The notes: a model not told the origin generated them from the letters alone. DNA of 64,000 nucleotides from Hydrogenophaga sp. Root209 (GCF_001428625.1 NZ_LMIE01000030.1:293993-357992); one strand, 5' to 3'. Positions 35,661-44,672 are shown, numbered from the stretch's first letter. Made by a program: numbers and translations.

Positions 35661-36707
35661 ATGATCCAACGCAGAACCTTGCTCCAGACCGGTGCCGCCG
35701 TGGCACTCGGCGCACCCGCCCTGGTGGGCATGGCCCAGCAGAGCGTCACGCTCAAGTTCCACACCTTCATGGCACCGCAGTCCAACGTGTGGCTGAACAT
35801 GCACAAGGCCTGGATGGACAAGGTCGAGAAGGACTCGGGCGGTCGCATCAAGTTCGAGGCCTACCCTGCCATGCAGCTCGGTGGCTCGCCGGTGCAGCTG
35901 TACGACCAGGCGCGCGACGGCATCGTCGACATCGTCTGGACGCTGCCGGGCAACACGCCGGGCCGCTTCCCGCGCATCGAGGTATTCGAGCTGCCGTTCA
36001 TGATGAACAACGCCGAAGCCACCTCCAAGGCCTATTGGGAATACGTGCAGACGGTGGCCAAGGACGAGTTCAAGGAAGTCCAGCCCATCGCTTTGCAGGT
36101 GCACGGTCCGGGCATGTTCCACATGCGCAGCAAGCAGATCAAGACAGCAGAAGACCTGCGCGGCTCCAAGGTGCGCGGCCCCACCCGCCAGATCACCAAG
36201 ATGCTCGGCTACCTCGGTGCCACACCCGTGGGCATGCCGCTGCCGCAAATTCCTGATGCCTTGTCCAAAGGTGTCATCGACGGCTGCGTGATCCCTTGGG
36301 AAGTCGTGCCCTCGGTCAAGGTGCAGGAGCTCACCAAGTTCCACAGCGAGTTCGACCCCGCCGGCGGCGCGCTCTACACCACCACTTTCGTGATGGCCAT
36401 GAACAGGGCCAAATACGCCAGCCTGCCGCCCGACCTCAAGGCCGTGATCGACAAGAACTCCGGCATGGAAACCTCGGCCTGGCTGGGCAAGGTTCAGCAG
36501 AGTGGCGATGCAGCGGGCCGCGAGTCCGCGGTGAAACAGGGCAACTCGATCTACACCATCCCGGCCGCCGAAGCGCAAGAATTCCGCCGCAAGGCGCGCC
36601 TGGTGGAAATTGAATGGACGCAGGACATGGACAAGCGCGGCTTCAACGGCAAGCAATTGCTGGAAACCGCCAAGGCTCTCATCGTCAAGCACGGCAAGAA
36701 ATCCTGA
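35661..36707 (+). CDS. TRAP transporter substrate-binding protein (DctP family)
   Basis: 348 residues with a twin-arginine-like signal (MIQRRTLLQTGAAVALGAPA) ending near MAQQ. DctP features are LKFHTFMAPQSNVWLNM, SGGRIKFEAYPAMQLGG, GVDI-like IVDIVWTLPGNTPGRFPRIE and the conserved arginine in KVRGPTRQITKMLGYLGATP, which usually binds a carboxylate. A ribosome site (AGGAGA) precedes the start. The membrane subunits DctQ and DctM are not adjacent, so the receptor must pair with a transporter encoded elsewhere. Context suggests uptake of the acid that the neighbouring enzymes degrade. Confidence 0.88.
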   Translation: MIQRRTLLQTGAAVALGAPALVGMAQQSVTLKFHTFMAPQSNVWLNMHKAWMDKVEKDSGGRIKFEAYPAMQLGGSPVQLYDQARDGIVDIVWTLPGNTPGRFPRIEVFELPFMMNNAEATSKAYWEYVQTVAKDEFKEVQPIALQVHGPGMFHMRSKQIKTAEDLRGSKVRGPTRQITKMLGYLGATPVGMPLPQIPDALSKGVIDGCVIPWEVVPSVKVQELTKFHSEFDPAGGALYTTTFVMAMNRAKYASLPPDLKAVIDKNSGMETSAWLGKVQQSGDAAGRESAVKQGNSIYTIPAAEAQEFRRKARLVEIEWTQDMDKRGFNGKQLLETAKALIVKHGKKS

Positions 36708-36721
36708 GGCCATTCCACTTG

Positions 36722-36751
36722 AAAACGCCGGGCCGTGGCCCGGCGTTTTTT
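36722..36751 (+). terminator. Rho-independent terminator after the TRAP gene
   Basis: AACGCCGGGCC pairs with GGCCCGGCGTT around a short loop and runs into six T. It closes the oxygenase/ligase transcript. Confidence 0.92.
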
Positions 36752-36782
36752 CGTCGACATGCCAGCCCGCTAAACTGCCCCG

Positions 36783-37337
36783 ATGCTTCGCCCACCTGCC
36801 AAACATTGCCGCAACTGCGGCACCCCGGTCGTGATGCGTCTGCCCGACGACGGCGACACCAAGACCCGTGCGGTCTGCCCGTCCTGCCACCTCGTGCACT
36901 ACGACAACCCACTCAATGTGGTCGGCACGGTGCCAGTGTGGGGGGAGTCGGGCCAGTACGTTTTGCTCTGCAAGCGCAACATCGAGCCGCGCTTCGGCAA
37001 ATGGACCTTGCCCGCTGGTTTCATGGAACTCAACGAGACCACCGCCGAAGGCGCGGCCCGCGAGACCTTGGAGGAAGCTGGCGCGCAGTTCGAGATGGGC
37101 GAGATCTTCACGCTGATGAACGTTGCGCGCGTGGGGCAGGTGCACATCTACTACCGCGCCCGACTGCTGAGCGACCTCTTCGACCCGGGCCACGAGACCA
37201 TTGAGGCCCGGTTGTTCACGGAAGATCAGATCCCCTGGGACGAGATCGCGTTTCGCACTGTCAAGGAAACGCTGGAGCACTACTTCGCCGACCGCCGCCA
37301 AGGTCGCTTCGGTTTCCACGCGTTCGACATCGCCTGA
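36783..37337 (+). CDS. Nudix hydrolase with N-terminal zinc ribbon
   Basis: 184 residues. A zinc ribbon (CRNCG at 9-13 and CPSC at 32-35) precedes the Nudix domain. The Nudix box is GFMELNETTAEGAARETLEE AG within residues 80-102 and matches GX5EX7REUXEEXGU. PLAG-like LPAGF before the box fits ADP-ribose/NADH pyrophosphatase relatives. Likely substrate is a nucleotide sugar or dinucleotide; the exact one is not clear. It is separated from the TRAP gene by a strong terminator. Confidence 0.85.
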   Translation: MLRPPAKHCRNCGTPVVMRLPDDGDTKTRAVCPSCHLVHYDNPLNVVGTVPVWGESGQYVLLCKRNIEPRFGKWTLPAGFMELNETTAEGAARETLEEAGAQFEMGEIFTLMNVARVGQVHIYYRARLLSDLFDPGHETIEARLFTEDQIPWDEIAFRTVKETLEHYFADRRQGRFGFHAFDIA

Positions 37338-37367
37338 CGTGGGGCAACCGCGCCAGGCCTTCACCGC

Positions 37368-38570
37368 ATGAGCACTCGCCCGGCCATTGCACGCACCTGG
37401 CCCCTGGTGTTGCGCCTGGGCACGGCGCAAACACTGGCCTGGGGCTCCACCTACTACCTGCCCGCGCTGCTGGCCAAGCCCATGGCCGATGGCCTGGGCC
37501 TGCCGATCTCGCAGATCTGGATCGCCTTCACCGTGGCCTTGCTGGCCTCAGCAGCACTTGGACCCTTCGCCGGCCGCGCCATTGACCGCTGGGGTGGTCG
37601 CCCGGTGCTCATGGGCACCAGTGTGCTGTTCGCCTTCGGCCTGGCCAGTCTCTCGCAGGTGCAAGGCACCACCAGCCTCATGCTGGCCTGGCTGCTGATC
37701 GGCGTGGCCATGGGCAGCGGGTTGTATGAGGCGGCGTTTGCCGCGCTGGTGCGCCTGCAAGGCACCCAGGCCCGCGCCTCGATCACCGGCATCACGCTCA
37801 TCGCCGGCTTTGCCAGCACCGTGGGCTGGCCCCTCACCGGGTTGCTGGAGACCGAGTTCGGCTGGCGCGGCGCGTGCCTCGCCTGGGCCGGCCTGCACCT
37901 GCTGGTGGGGCTGCCGCTGAACGCGAGCATTCCACGCGCCGCAGCCTTGCCCGAGCCACCGCATGCGCTGGGGGCGGCAGCACCCACCGCGTCAACAGCG
38001 TCCCCAACACCGCCACCGAAATACACCGCCTGGGTCCTGTCCTACGTGTTCGCCGCCACCTGGTTCATCAGCACCGCCATGGCGGCGCATTTGCCGCAAC
38101 TGCTGGTGGCCAGCGGCGCCACGCTGGCCGGTGCTGTCGCCATCGGTGCACTGGTCGGCCCGGCGCAGGTGGCCGGGCGCATGCTGGAGTTCGGTTTTCT
38201 GCGCCGCCTGCATCCGCTGCTCTCGGCCCGGTGCGCCGCACTGGCCCACCCGGTGGGGGTGGTCTGCTGGATGGTGCTTGGCCCGGTGGCCGGGCCGGCA
38301 TTTGCGCTGCTGCACGGCGCGGGCAACGGCATCCTCACCATCGCCAAGGGCACGCTGCCGCTGGTGTACTTCGGCCCGGTGGGTTATGGCCAACGGCAGG
38401 GCATCATGATGGCGCCCTCCCGCGTGGCGCAGGCTTTTGCACCCCTGCTGTTCGGCCTGTGCATCGAGCGCTGGGGCGCCGGGGCACTGTGGATTTCGGG
38501 TGGTCTGGGGCTCAGCGCGCTAGCGGCTCTGCTGTGGCTGCGCACCAGCCTCCCGGAAACATCGCGCTAG
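37368..38570 (+). CDS. MFS transporter
   Basis: A 400-residue inner-membrane transporter with 12 predicted helices. The cytoplasmic loop 2-3 motif is GRAIDRWGGRPVLM, the MFS signature A pattern. LLGLRL-type substrate specificity is not recognisable. It follows the Nudix gene by 30 bases on the same strand and converges with a small unknown gene, overlapping it by four bases at the stops. Confidence 0.82.
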   Translation: MSTRPAIARTWPLVLRLGTAQTLAWGSTYYLPALLAKPMADGLGLPISQIWIAFTVALLASAALGPFAGRAIDRWGGRPVLMGTSVLFAFGLASLSQVQGTTSLMLAWLLIGVAMGSGLYEAAFAALVRLQGTQARASITGITLIAGFASTVGWPLTGLLETEFGWRGACLAWAGLHLLVGLPLNASIPRAAALPEPPHALGAAAPTASTASPTPPPKYTAWVLSYVFAATWFISTAMAAHLPQLLVASGATLAGAVAIGALVGPAQVAGRMLEFGFLRRLHPLLSARCAALAHPVGVVCWMVLGPVAGPAFALLHGAGNGILTIAKGTLPLVYFGPVGYGQRQGIMMAPSRVAQAFAPLLFGLCIERWGAGALWISGGLGLSALAALLWLRTSLPETSR

Positions 38571-38890
38571 CGCGGCAACTCCTGCAGGCCTGCATCGCTC
38601 CAGCCCAGCAGCTCGGCGAGCCGTCTCGCCACCCACACCGACTCGACCTCACTCACCACCACAGGCTCCACCCGCAGACCTTGCAGGCAGCGCGTGAGCA
38701 CATCGCTCTCGGCCAGACCGAGACTGAACTCCATGTTGCGCGCCGTTTCGGTCAACAGTTGAGCCATGTCTTCGCACAACTCGTAGCGGGCGGCCAGTTC
38801 ATCGCGCGCCAGGCTGGGCTTCTGGCGGCCGGGCAATACGTACAAGGCCACAAAGGAGGCGGGGATTTCGATCTGGTATTCGTCGGACAT
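38567..38890 (-). CDS. Small acidic protein of unknown function
   Basis: 107 residues, MSDEYQIEIPASFVALYVLP at the start, helical and acidic throughout, without signal or membrane segment. The region DELAARYELCEDMAQLLTET looks like a helical hairpin. Proteins like this are annotated in Comamonadaceae as 'ATPase with chaperone activity' without support; no Walker motif is present here. I see no function. Convergent with the MFS gene (4-base overlap) and divergent from the next gene (90 bases). Confidence 0.65.
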   Translation of the reverse strand: MSDEYQIEIPASFVALYVLPGRQKPSLARDELAARYELCEDMAQLLTETARNMEFSLGLAESDVLTRCLQGLRVEPVVVSEVESVWVARRLAELLGWSDAGLQELPR

Positions 38891-38979
38891 ACCGCACTGT
38901 AATTGCACCAGCCTGGGTCCGGGCGCATGCACCATTACGAGGTATGGTCGACCCATTCAACCGCTTGCCACAACGAAGA

Positions 38980-39453
38980 ATGACCGACACCAACGAACCC
39001 GTACACGAAGACCGCCTGTGGAGCGATGGGCATTGGACAGCCCGCGTGATCAAGAACGAAGACGACGATGGATGGGCGGTGGCCATGCACCTGGATGGCG
39101 GGTCGGAGCCCGCCTTGGTGGGCCCCTGGACCATGGGCCGCGACAAGAAGAATCCCAAACCACTGGACACGGCGGCCTTCAACACGCTGGTGAAGACCGC
39201 CAAGGAAGTCATCCGCCGTTCCGAGCAGCAACTGCATGCCCAGCTCAACAAGAGCGTCAACGTGACGGTTGACGGCAGCCGCCTGCGGATCGCACTCTCC
39301 ATCGTGCCCGACGAAGAAGGTGCAACCGCCACCCTGAGCGCTCTGGACGAATTCGACGAAGAACTGGCCCGTGTGCCAGTGCCGCCCACCTTCAAGCTGA
39401 GTGTCGACAGCGCTCAGGCCTGGGTTGTGGCGGGGTTTGAACGTCCACGCTGA
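38980..39453 (+). CDS. Conserved-type hypothetical protein
   Basis: 157 residues from MTDTNEPVHEDRLWSDGHWT. The sequence is acidic with alternating strands (WTARVIKNEDDDGWAVAMHL, GGSEPALVGPWTMGRDKKNP) and a helix (FNTLVKTAKEVIRRSEQQLH). No recognisable catalytic motif or membrane segment. An upstream in-frame ATG at 38944 would add 12 residues. A terminator follows 24 bases after the stop. Function unknown. Confidence 0.65.
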   Translation: MTDTNEPVHEDRLWSDGHWTARVIKNEDDDGWAVAMHLDGGSEPALVGPWTMGRDKKNPKPLDTAAFNTLVKTAKEVIRRSEQQLHAQLNKSVNVTVDGSRLRIALSIVPDEEGATATLSALDEFDEELARVPVPPTFKLSVDSAQAWVVAGFERPR

Positions 39454-39476
39454 GACTTCAGGCACCAGAAACTGAA

Positions 39477-39506
39477 AAAGCCCACAACCTTTCGGTTGCG
39501 GGCTTT
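39477..39506. terminator. Bidirectional rho-independent terminator
   Basis: AAAGCCCACAACC pairs with GGTTGCGGGCTTT around TTTC (one A-C mismatch). It has A residues before and T residues after, so it can act for the plus-strand hypothetical gene and for the minus-strand tRNA-Pro. Confidence 0.85.
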
Positions 39507-39516
39507 CAGTACTCAT

Positions 39517-39593
39517 TGGTCGGCGTGGCGGGATTCGAACTCGCGACCCCTTGCACCCCATGCAAGTGCGCTACCAGGCTGCGCTACACGCCG
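39517..39593 (-). tRNA. tRNA-Pro (anticodon GGG)
   Basis: 77 bases on the minus strand including an encoded CCA. The acceptor stem is CGGCGTG/CACGCCG, the D arm includes AGCCTGGTAGCGC, the anticodon loop ATGGGGT is closed by CTTGC/GCAAG, giving anticodon GGG, and the T arm includes GTTCGAATC. It follows the merR-like gene, as in other betaproteobacteria. Confidence 0.97.
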
Positions 39594-39629
39594 ACAAGCC
39601 TCGAATTATAGCTGTCAAAGACAGGTATT

Positions 39630-40085
39630 TCAGGCCGTGTGACGAAGAAGCTCGCGTATTTCAAGCAGTTCGCGGCGCACCTCGTGAACCAGCAACCCCG
39701 TGCCTGCAATCACTTCATGCGCCCGGTCATTGGACGCGGTTCGGGCTTCGTCGTGGATCACGGCATCGAAATCGATCACATCGAGCGCTTCGTCCTCGTC
39801 ATCACCACGGCGCTTTTCGCGTTCGGCCTGCACGAGTTCCTGCAACTTGTTGCGGGCACCGCTGATGGTGAAACCCTGGTCGTACAACAGCTCACGGATG
39901 CGGCGAATCATGAGCACCTCATGGTGCTGGTAGTAGCGACGGTTGCCCCGCCTTTTCATAGGCCGCAGCTGCGTGAACTCCTGCTCCCAGTAACGCAGCA
40001 CGTGCGGCTTGACACCACACAGTTCGCCCACCTCACCGATGGTGAAGTAGCGTTTGGCCGGGATGGGAGGAAGCGTTTTTTCCAT
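39630..40085 (-). CDS. MerR-family DNA-binding protein downstream of ihfA
   Basis: 151 residues. The N-terminal winged helix reads RYFTIGEVGELCGVKPHVLR YWE within residues 12-34, followed by MKRRGNRRYYQHHEVLMIRR. A linker and acidic helix follow. There is no effector-binding cysteine set. This gene regularly follows pheT-ihfA in beta- and gammaproteobacteria; its targets are not known. I chose MEKTLPPIPAKRYF; a TTG three codons upstream is possible. Confidence 0.85.
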   Translation of the reverse strand: MEKTLPPIPAKRYFTIGEVGELCGVKPHVLRYWEQEFTQLRPMKRRGNRRYYQHHEVLMIRRIRELLYDQGFTISGARNKLQELVQAEREKRRGDDEDEALDVIDFDAVIHDEARTASNDRAHEVIAGTGLLVHEVRRELLEIRELLRHTA

Positions 40086-40310
40086 GAAAATCAAGGCGGT
40101 ACAGACCGAAGCTTGAATTTACTCTAACAAGCATGGGCGTGCGCAGGGGAAGGTGGAATTCTGTGTGAAATGTTGCAAACGCCACCGAGGCCGGCGCAAT
40201 ACGACCGTTCAAGGCCGTTAGCTGACCGTCTGGCACCAAGCAGCCAAGCCGCATGGGCCTGGCCTTAAAAGACACGCCGCTTCGATCTGAAAGCGGCTTG
40301 GAATCGAGGT
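40086..40310. other. Gap between ihfA and merR-like gene
   Basis: These 225 bases hold no supported gene. GCCGCTT at 40276-40282 pairs with AAGCGGC at 40291-40297; on the minus strand, TTTT follows after a few bases, so this may be a weak terminator of the pheS-pheT-ihfA transcript. The remainder must contain the merR promoter. Confidence 0.45.
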
Positions 40311-40637
40311 TCAACCACCTATGACGGCGGTCTGCACCTGTTCCTTGAGCTTGGGACTGGCGTGGAACGTGACCACGCGACGCGCCTCGATGGCCACCGG
40401 TTCCCCGGTGCGCGGATTGCGACCGGGACGCGGCGCCTTGGTGCGGATCTGGAAATTGCCGAAGCCCGAGATCTTCACGTCGGTGCCTTCGACCAGGCTG
40501 TCGGTGACGAGATCGAAGAAGGCATCGATCATGTCTTTGGACTCCCGCTTGTTCAGACCGATCTGGTCAAACAGCATCTCGGCCAACTGGGCTTTGGTCA
40601 GTGCGGGTGTCTCCAGGCTTTCTACAGCGAGTTCCAT
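40311..40637 (-). CDS. ihfA: Integration host factor, alpha subunit
   Basis: 108 residues from MELAVESLETPALTKAQLAE; the DNA-intercalating arm is RTKAPRPGRNPRTGEPVAIE with the conserved proline. It has GFGNFQIR. It forms the IHF heterodimer that sharply bends DNA. The gene follows pheT in the same direction by 25 bases, as in E. coli. The upstream ATG at 40652 is possible but the chosen one has GAGAAG at good spacing. Confidence 0.93.
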   Translation of the reverse strand: MELAVESLETPALTKAQLAEMLFDQIGLNKRESKDMIDAFFDLVTDSLVEGTDVKISGFGNFQIRTKAPRPGRNPRTGEPVAIEARRVVTFHASPKLKEQVQTAVIGG

Positions 40638-40662
40638 GCGGTGCTTCTCCATCCTCGTTCGG

Positions 40663-43092
40663 TCAGGCGCGCAGCCGGGCTGCCACGCGCGTTTGCAGGG
40701 ATTCAAGGGCGGCTTTCACGGTCGCCTCGATATCTTCGTCGGTCAGTGTAGCGTCGTCGCGGTTGAGCACGAGTCGCACTGCCAGGCTTTTTTCGTCGGG
40801 CGCCAGAGCGCCCGGTGCGGCGGACTCCGACTGCTTCTTGGGACGGTAGACGTCAAACAGCACCACGTCGCGCAGCCAGGCACTGGAAGGCGCACGAATC
40901 GCTTCGACCACGGCCGCGTGACTCACACTCTCCTTCACCACGATGGCCAGGTCGCGCTCAACGGCCTGGTGGCGACTCACGGCCTGATAGACCGGAACGT
41001 CCCGCACAAGCACCGCATCAAGCTCCAGTTCGAACAGCACGGGCGCCTGCGCGAGGTCGTACGACTGGCGCCAACGGGGATGCAACTCACCCACGTGGCC
41101 AATGCAGCGGCCTTGCAGCCAGACGCCGGCACAACGGCCGGGGTGCATCGCGGGATGTTCGTCGGCGCGGAACTCGGGCTTGAGCGGCGCGAGCAAGGTC
41201 TGCACATCGCCCTTGGCGTCAAAGAAATCGGCCACGCGCTCCTCAGTGCCCCACTGCAGCGTGTCCACCGCCCCAAAGCTCAGGCCAGCCACGCGCATCG
41301 GCTGGTGGAACCCGGCCACGCTGGTGTCGCTGTCGACCACCGACGCATCCTTGTGGAACACGCGCCCTACTTCAAACAGGCGCACGCGCTCGGCGCGGCG
41401 ATCAGTGTTGAACTTGAGCACCGACACCAGACTGCCGATCAAGGACGAACGCATCACGCTCATCTGGCTGGCAATCGGGTTGAGCAGGCGGATCGGATCG
41501 GCGTTGCCAGCGAGCTCGCGCTCCCAGCGCTCTTCCACGAAGCTGAAGTTGATGGTTTCCTGATAACCGAGCTGGGCCAGCAGCCGACGCACCGCAAACG
41601 GTCCACGCTGGGCTTCAGGCCGGATCTTGGCGGTGATCGGTGCCAGCGGCGGCGTCTCGGGCAGTTGGTTGTAACCCACCACGCGCGCGACCTCTTCGAT
41701 CAGGTCTTCCTCGATCTGGACGTCGAAACGGTACGCAGGCGGCGTGACCGTGACGGTGCCGTCGCCCTCTTCCAACGTGAGCCCGAGCCGACGCAGGGCG
41801 CCTGCGCACTGCACCTGCGTGAGCGGCATGCCGATGACCTTGTTCGCACGCGCCACGCGCAGGATGACGGGCTTGGCCACCGGCAGATTGACCACGTGGT
41901 CATCCATCGGACCCGCTTGACCACCGCAGATGTCCAGCACCAGTTGAGTGATGCGCTCAATGTGTTCGACCGTCGTCGAAGGGTCCACGCCGCGCTCGAA
42001 ACGGTGTCCTGCATCGGTGGAAAAGTTGTAGCGGCGCGAACGGCCAGCAATGGCCTTGGGCCACCAGAAGGCGGCCTCGATGTAGATGTTCTGTGTGTCG
42101 TCGGACACGGCGGTCGCGTCGCCACCCATGATGCCGGCCAGCGATTCCACCGCTTGGTCATCAGCGATCACGCCCACCTGCGCGTCCACCGAAACGGTGT
42201 TGCCGTTCAGCAATTTCAGTGTCTCGCCCTCGCGCCCCCAACGCACCTCCAGGCCTCCGTGGATCTTGTCGAGATCGAAGATGTGCGAGGGGCGTCCCAG
42301 CTCGAACATCACGTAGTTGGAAATGTCCACCAGCGGCGAAACACTGCGTTGACCACAACGCGCGAGACGCTCCACCATCCAGGCGGGCGTGGCGGCGCGG
42401 GTGTTCACGCCGCGCACGATTCGGCCCGTGAAGCGACCGCACAAATCAGGCGCGCTCACCGCCACCGGCAGGCGGTCTTGCAGGGACACGGCTGCGGCAG
42501 GAAACGTGGGCTCGATCAAGGGCGCACCGGTGAGCGCGGACACTTCGCGCGCGATGCCGTACACACTCAGGCAATGCGCCAGGTTGGGCGTGAGCTTGAG
42601 CGTGAACAGCATGTCGTCGAGCAGCAGTTGCTCGCGGATGTTGCGCCCCACCACCGCCTCGGCGGGCAACTCCAGCAAACCACCGTGGTCTTCACTCAGT
42701 TTGAGTTCACGCGCCGAGCACAACATGCCCTGGCTTTCAACGCCGCGCAGCTGCCCCAGTTTGATCAGAAAGGGCTTGCCGTCTTCACCCGGTGGCAACT
42801 CGGCACCCACCAGGGCACACGGCACCTTGATGCCCGCGCGGGCGTTCGGCGCGCCACACACAATGTTGAGCAGGCTGCCCTGCCCCACGTCCACCTGGCA
42901 CACGCGCAGGCGATCGGCATTGGGGTGCTGCTCGGCGGATTTGATCTCGCCCACGACGATGTGGGAGCACGGCGGCGCCACGGCCTCCAGCTCCTCCACT
43001 TCCAGACCAGCCATGGTCAAGGTGTCGGCCAGTTGCTGGCTGCTCAGAGGCGGATTGCAGAAGGCACGAAGCCAGGATTCGGGGAATTGCAT
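40663..43092 (-). CDS. pheT: Phenylalanyl-tRNA synthetase, beta subunit
   Basis: 809 residues. The N-terminal tRNA-binding domain starts MQFPESWLRAFCNPPLSSQQ and has VVGEIKSAEQHPNADRLRVC. B3/B4 editing, B5 and the class II-like core (FNFSTDAGHRFERGVDPSTT) follow, then the C-terminal FDX-ACB domain (SRHQAVERDLAIVVKE). Length is normal. It pairs with PheS in an alpha2-beta2 enzyme. It lies 22 bases after pheS. Confidence 0.96.
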   Translation of the reverse strand: MQFPESWLRAFCNPPLSSQQLADTLTMAGLEVEELEAVAPPCSHIVVGEIKSAEQHPNADRLRVCQVDVGQGSLLNIVCGAPNARAGIKVPCALVGAELPPGEDGKPFLIKLGQLRGVESQGMLCSARELKLSEDHGGLLELPAEAVVGRNIREQLLLDDMLFTLKLTPNLAHCLSVYGIAREVSALTGAPLIEPTFPAAAVSLQDRLPVAVSAPDLCGRFTGRIVRGVNTRAATPAWMVERLARCGQRSVSPLVDISNYVMFELGRPSHIFDLDKIHGGLEVRWGREGETLKLLNGNTVSVDAQVGVIADDQAVESLAGIMGGDATAVSDDTQNIYIEAAFWWPKAIAGRSRRYNFSTDAGHRFERGVDPSTTVEHIERITQLVLDICGGQAGPMDDHVVNLPVAKPVILRVARANKVIGMPLTQVQCAGALRRLGLTLEEGDGTVTVTPPAYRFDVQIEEDLIEEVARVVGYNQLPETPPLAPITAKIRPEAQRGPFAVRRLLAQLGYQETINFSFVEERWERELAGNADPIRLLNPIASQMSVMRSSLIGSLVSVLKFNTDRRAERVRLFEVGRVFHKDASVVDSDTSVAGFHQPMRVAGLSFGAVDTLQWGTEERVADFFDAKGDVQTLLAPLKPEFRADEHPAMHPGRCAGVWLQGRCIGHVGELHPRWRQSYDLAQAPVLFELELDAVLVRDVPVYQAVSRHQAVERDLAIVVKESVSHAAVVEAIRAPSSAWLRDVVLFDVYRPKKQSESAAPGALAPDEKSLAVRLVLNRDDATLTDEDIEATVKAALESLQTRVAARLRA

Positions 43093-43114
43093 GTCGGTGT
43101 CTCGGCGCGGTGGA

Positions 43115-44167
43115 TCAGCGGAACTGGGCGAGGAAACGGACGTCGCCGTCGAAAAACAAGCGCAGGTCGTTCACGCCGTAGCGCAGCATGGTCAAGCGGT
43201 CCGGGCCCATGCCGAAGGCAAAGCCGATGTATTTCTCAGGGTCCAGACCCATGTTGCGCACCACGTTCGGGTGCACCTGCCCGGAGCCCGCCACCTCCAG
43301 CCAGCGCCCGGCCAGCGGTCCGCTCTGGAACTGGATGTCGATCTCGGCGCTGGGCTCGGTGAACGGGAAGAAGCTGGGTCGAAAGCGCAGCACCAGGTCG
43401 TTCGATTCGAAAAAGGTGCGGCAAAAATCGGTGAAGACGAACTTCAGATCCTTGAAGCTCACGTTCTCGCCCACCCACAGGCCTTCACACTGGTGGAACA
43501 TGGGCGAGTGCGTGGCGTCGCTGTCGACACGGTACGTGCGGCCGGGCGCAATGACGCGAATCTCCGGCATCGGTCGACCGGCATCCAGGTCCACACGGTG
43601 GCGTTTGACGTGCTGCACCGCATGGCGGATCTGCATGGGGCTGGTGTGGGTGCGCAGCAGGTTCGGCGCTTTCTCGCTGCCACCTTCCACATAGAAGGTG
43701 TCGTGCATCGAACGCGCCGGATGATCCTCGGGCGTGTTCAGAGCGGTGAAGTTGAACCAGTCGGACTCGATCTCGGGGCCCTCGGCCACCTCGAAGCCCA
43801 TGGAGCCGAAGATCGCCTCGATGCGCTCCAGCGTGAGGCTCACAGGGTGAAGACCACCTTGCCCGCGCTGACGACCTGGCAGGGTCACATCCAGCGCCTC
43901 GGCCTTGAGCTGGATCTGCAGCTCGGCATCGGCCAGAGCCTGGCGGCGCTCCGTCAGCGCGGCTTCAATCGCCTGCTTGGCCAGGTTGATGGCAGCACCG
44001 TGGGTCTTCTTCTCGTCCACCGGCAGCGCGGCCATGCCCTTCATCAGTTCGGTGATGCGGCCGGCCTTGCCCAGGTATTGGGCCTTGGCGTTTTCCAGAT
44101 CGGCCGGAGTGGCAGCTTGCGCAAACCCTGCGCGGGCGCTGTCGACCAGTGCGTCCAACTCGTTCAT
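43115..44167 (-). CDS. pheS: Phenylalanyl-tRNA synthetase, alpha subunit
   Basis: 350 residues from [18 protein letters not shown]. The N-terminal coiled coil precedes the class II catalytic core: [32 protein letters not shown], motif 2 [20 protein letters not shown] and motif 3 [19 protein letters not shown]. The leader between rplT and pheS contains a terminator, so expression is likely set by attenuation or readthrough. Confidence 0.96.
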   Translation of the reverse strand: MNELDALVDSARAGFAQAATPADLENAKAQYLGKAGRITELMKGMAALPVDEKKTHGAAINLAKQAIEAALTERRQALADAELQIQLKAEALDVTLPGRQRGQGGLHPVSLTLERIEAIFGSMGFEVAEGPEIESDWFNFTALNTPEDHPARSMHDTFYVEGGSEKAPNLLRTHTSPMQIRHAVQHVKRHRVDLDAGRPMPEIRVIAPGRTYRVDSDATHSPMFHQCEGLWVGENVSFKDLKFVFTDFCRTFFESNDLVLRFRPSFFPFTEPSAEIDIQFQSGPLAGRWLEVAGSGQVHPNVVRNMGLDPEKYIGFAFGMGPDRLTMLRYGVNDLRLFFDGDVRFLAQFR

Positions 44168-44191
44168 GTGTGTACTTGAATCGTTGCAAAC

Positions 44192-44243
44192 AAAAAAAGG
44201 GGTTGAAGCCAGCGAGGGAATTCCCTCAAGCTTCAACCCCTTT
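44192..44243 (-). terminator. Terminator/attenuator in the pheS leader
   Basis: On the minus strand AAAGGGGTTGAAGC pairs with GCTTCAACCCCTTT (14 base pairs), the loop contains the smaller palindrome GAGGGAATTCCCTC, and a run of seven T follows. It lies between rplT and pheS, 25 bases before the pheS start. It must be partly read through to express pheS from the upstream promoter. I see no short Phe-rich leader peptide. Confidence 0.88.
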
Positions 44244-44288
44244 GAGCGACCGGAGATCACCGCGCTGACGCGGTGTCCCTGTCGTGAA

Positions 44289-44648
44289 TCAAGCGGCCAG
44301 CTTGGCTTTGACTTGCTCCACGATGCTGCCAAAGGCAGCCGGGTCGTTCACGGCCAGATCGGCCAGAACCTTGCGGTCGATTTCGATCGAAGCCTTCTTC
44401 AGACCGTTGGCGAACTGGCTGTACGTCAAGCCGCATGCGCGAGCACCGGCGTTGATACGGGCAATCCACAACTGACGGAAGACGCGCTTCTTGGTGCGAC
44501 GATCACGGTAGGCGTATTGCCCAGCCTTCATCACCGCCTGTTTGGCGATGCGGAAGACGTTACCGCGGCGGCCGCGGAAACCTTTGGCCAGAGCCAGTAC
44601 TTTTTTGTGTCGGGCGCGAGCCGTGACACCACGTTTGACGCGAGGCAT
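44289..44648 (-). CDS. rplT: 50S ribosomal protein L20
   Basis: 119 residues, [20 protein letters not shown] with the family segment [20 protein letters not shown] and [21 protein letters not shown]20 is needed early in 50S assembly and represses its own operon by binding mRNA. It follows rpmI in the same direction. Confidence 0.97.
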   Translation of the reverse strand: MPRVKRGVTARARHKKVLALAKGFRGRRGNVFRIAKQAVMKAGQYAYRDRRTKKRVFRQLWIARINAGARACGLTYSQFANGLKKASIEIDRKVLADLAVNDPAAFGSIVEQVKAKLAA

Positions 44649-44672
44649 GTGTGTTCTCCTGTTCGTCGTTGA

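Noticed and set aside
40321-43362. A plus-strand open frame of 1013 codons opposite pheT
   Set aside because: pheT is certain. The antisense frame is a consequence of high third-position G+C; its His/Arg/Leu-rich product resembles no family.
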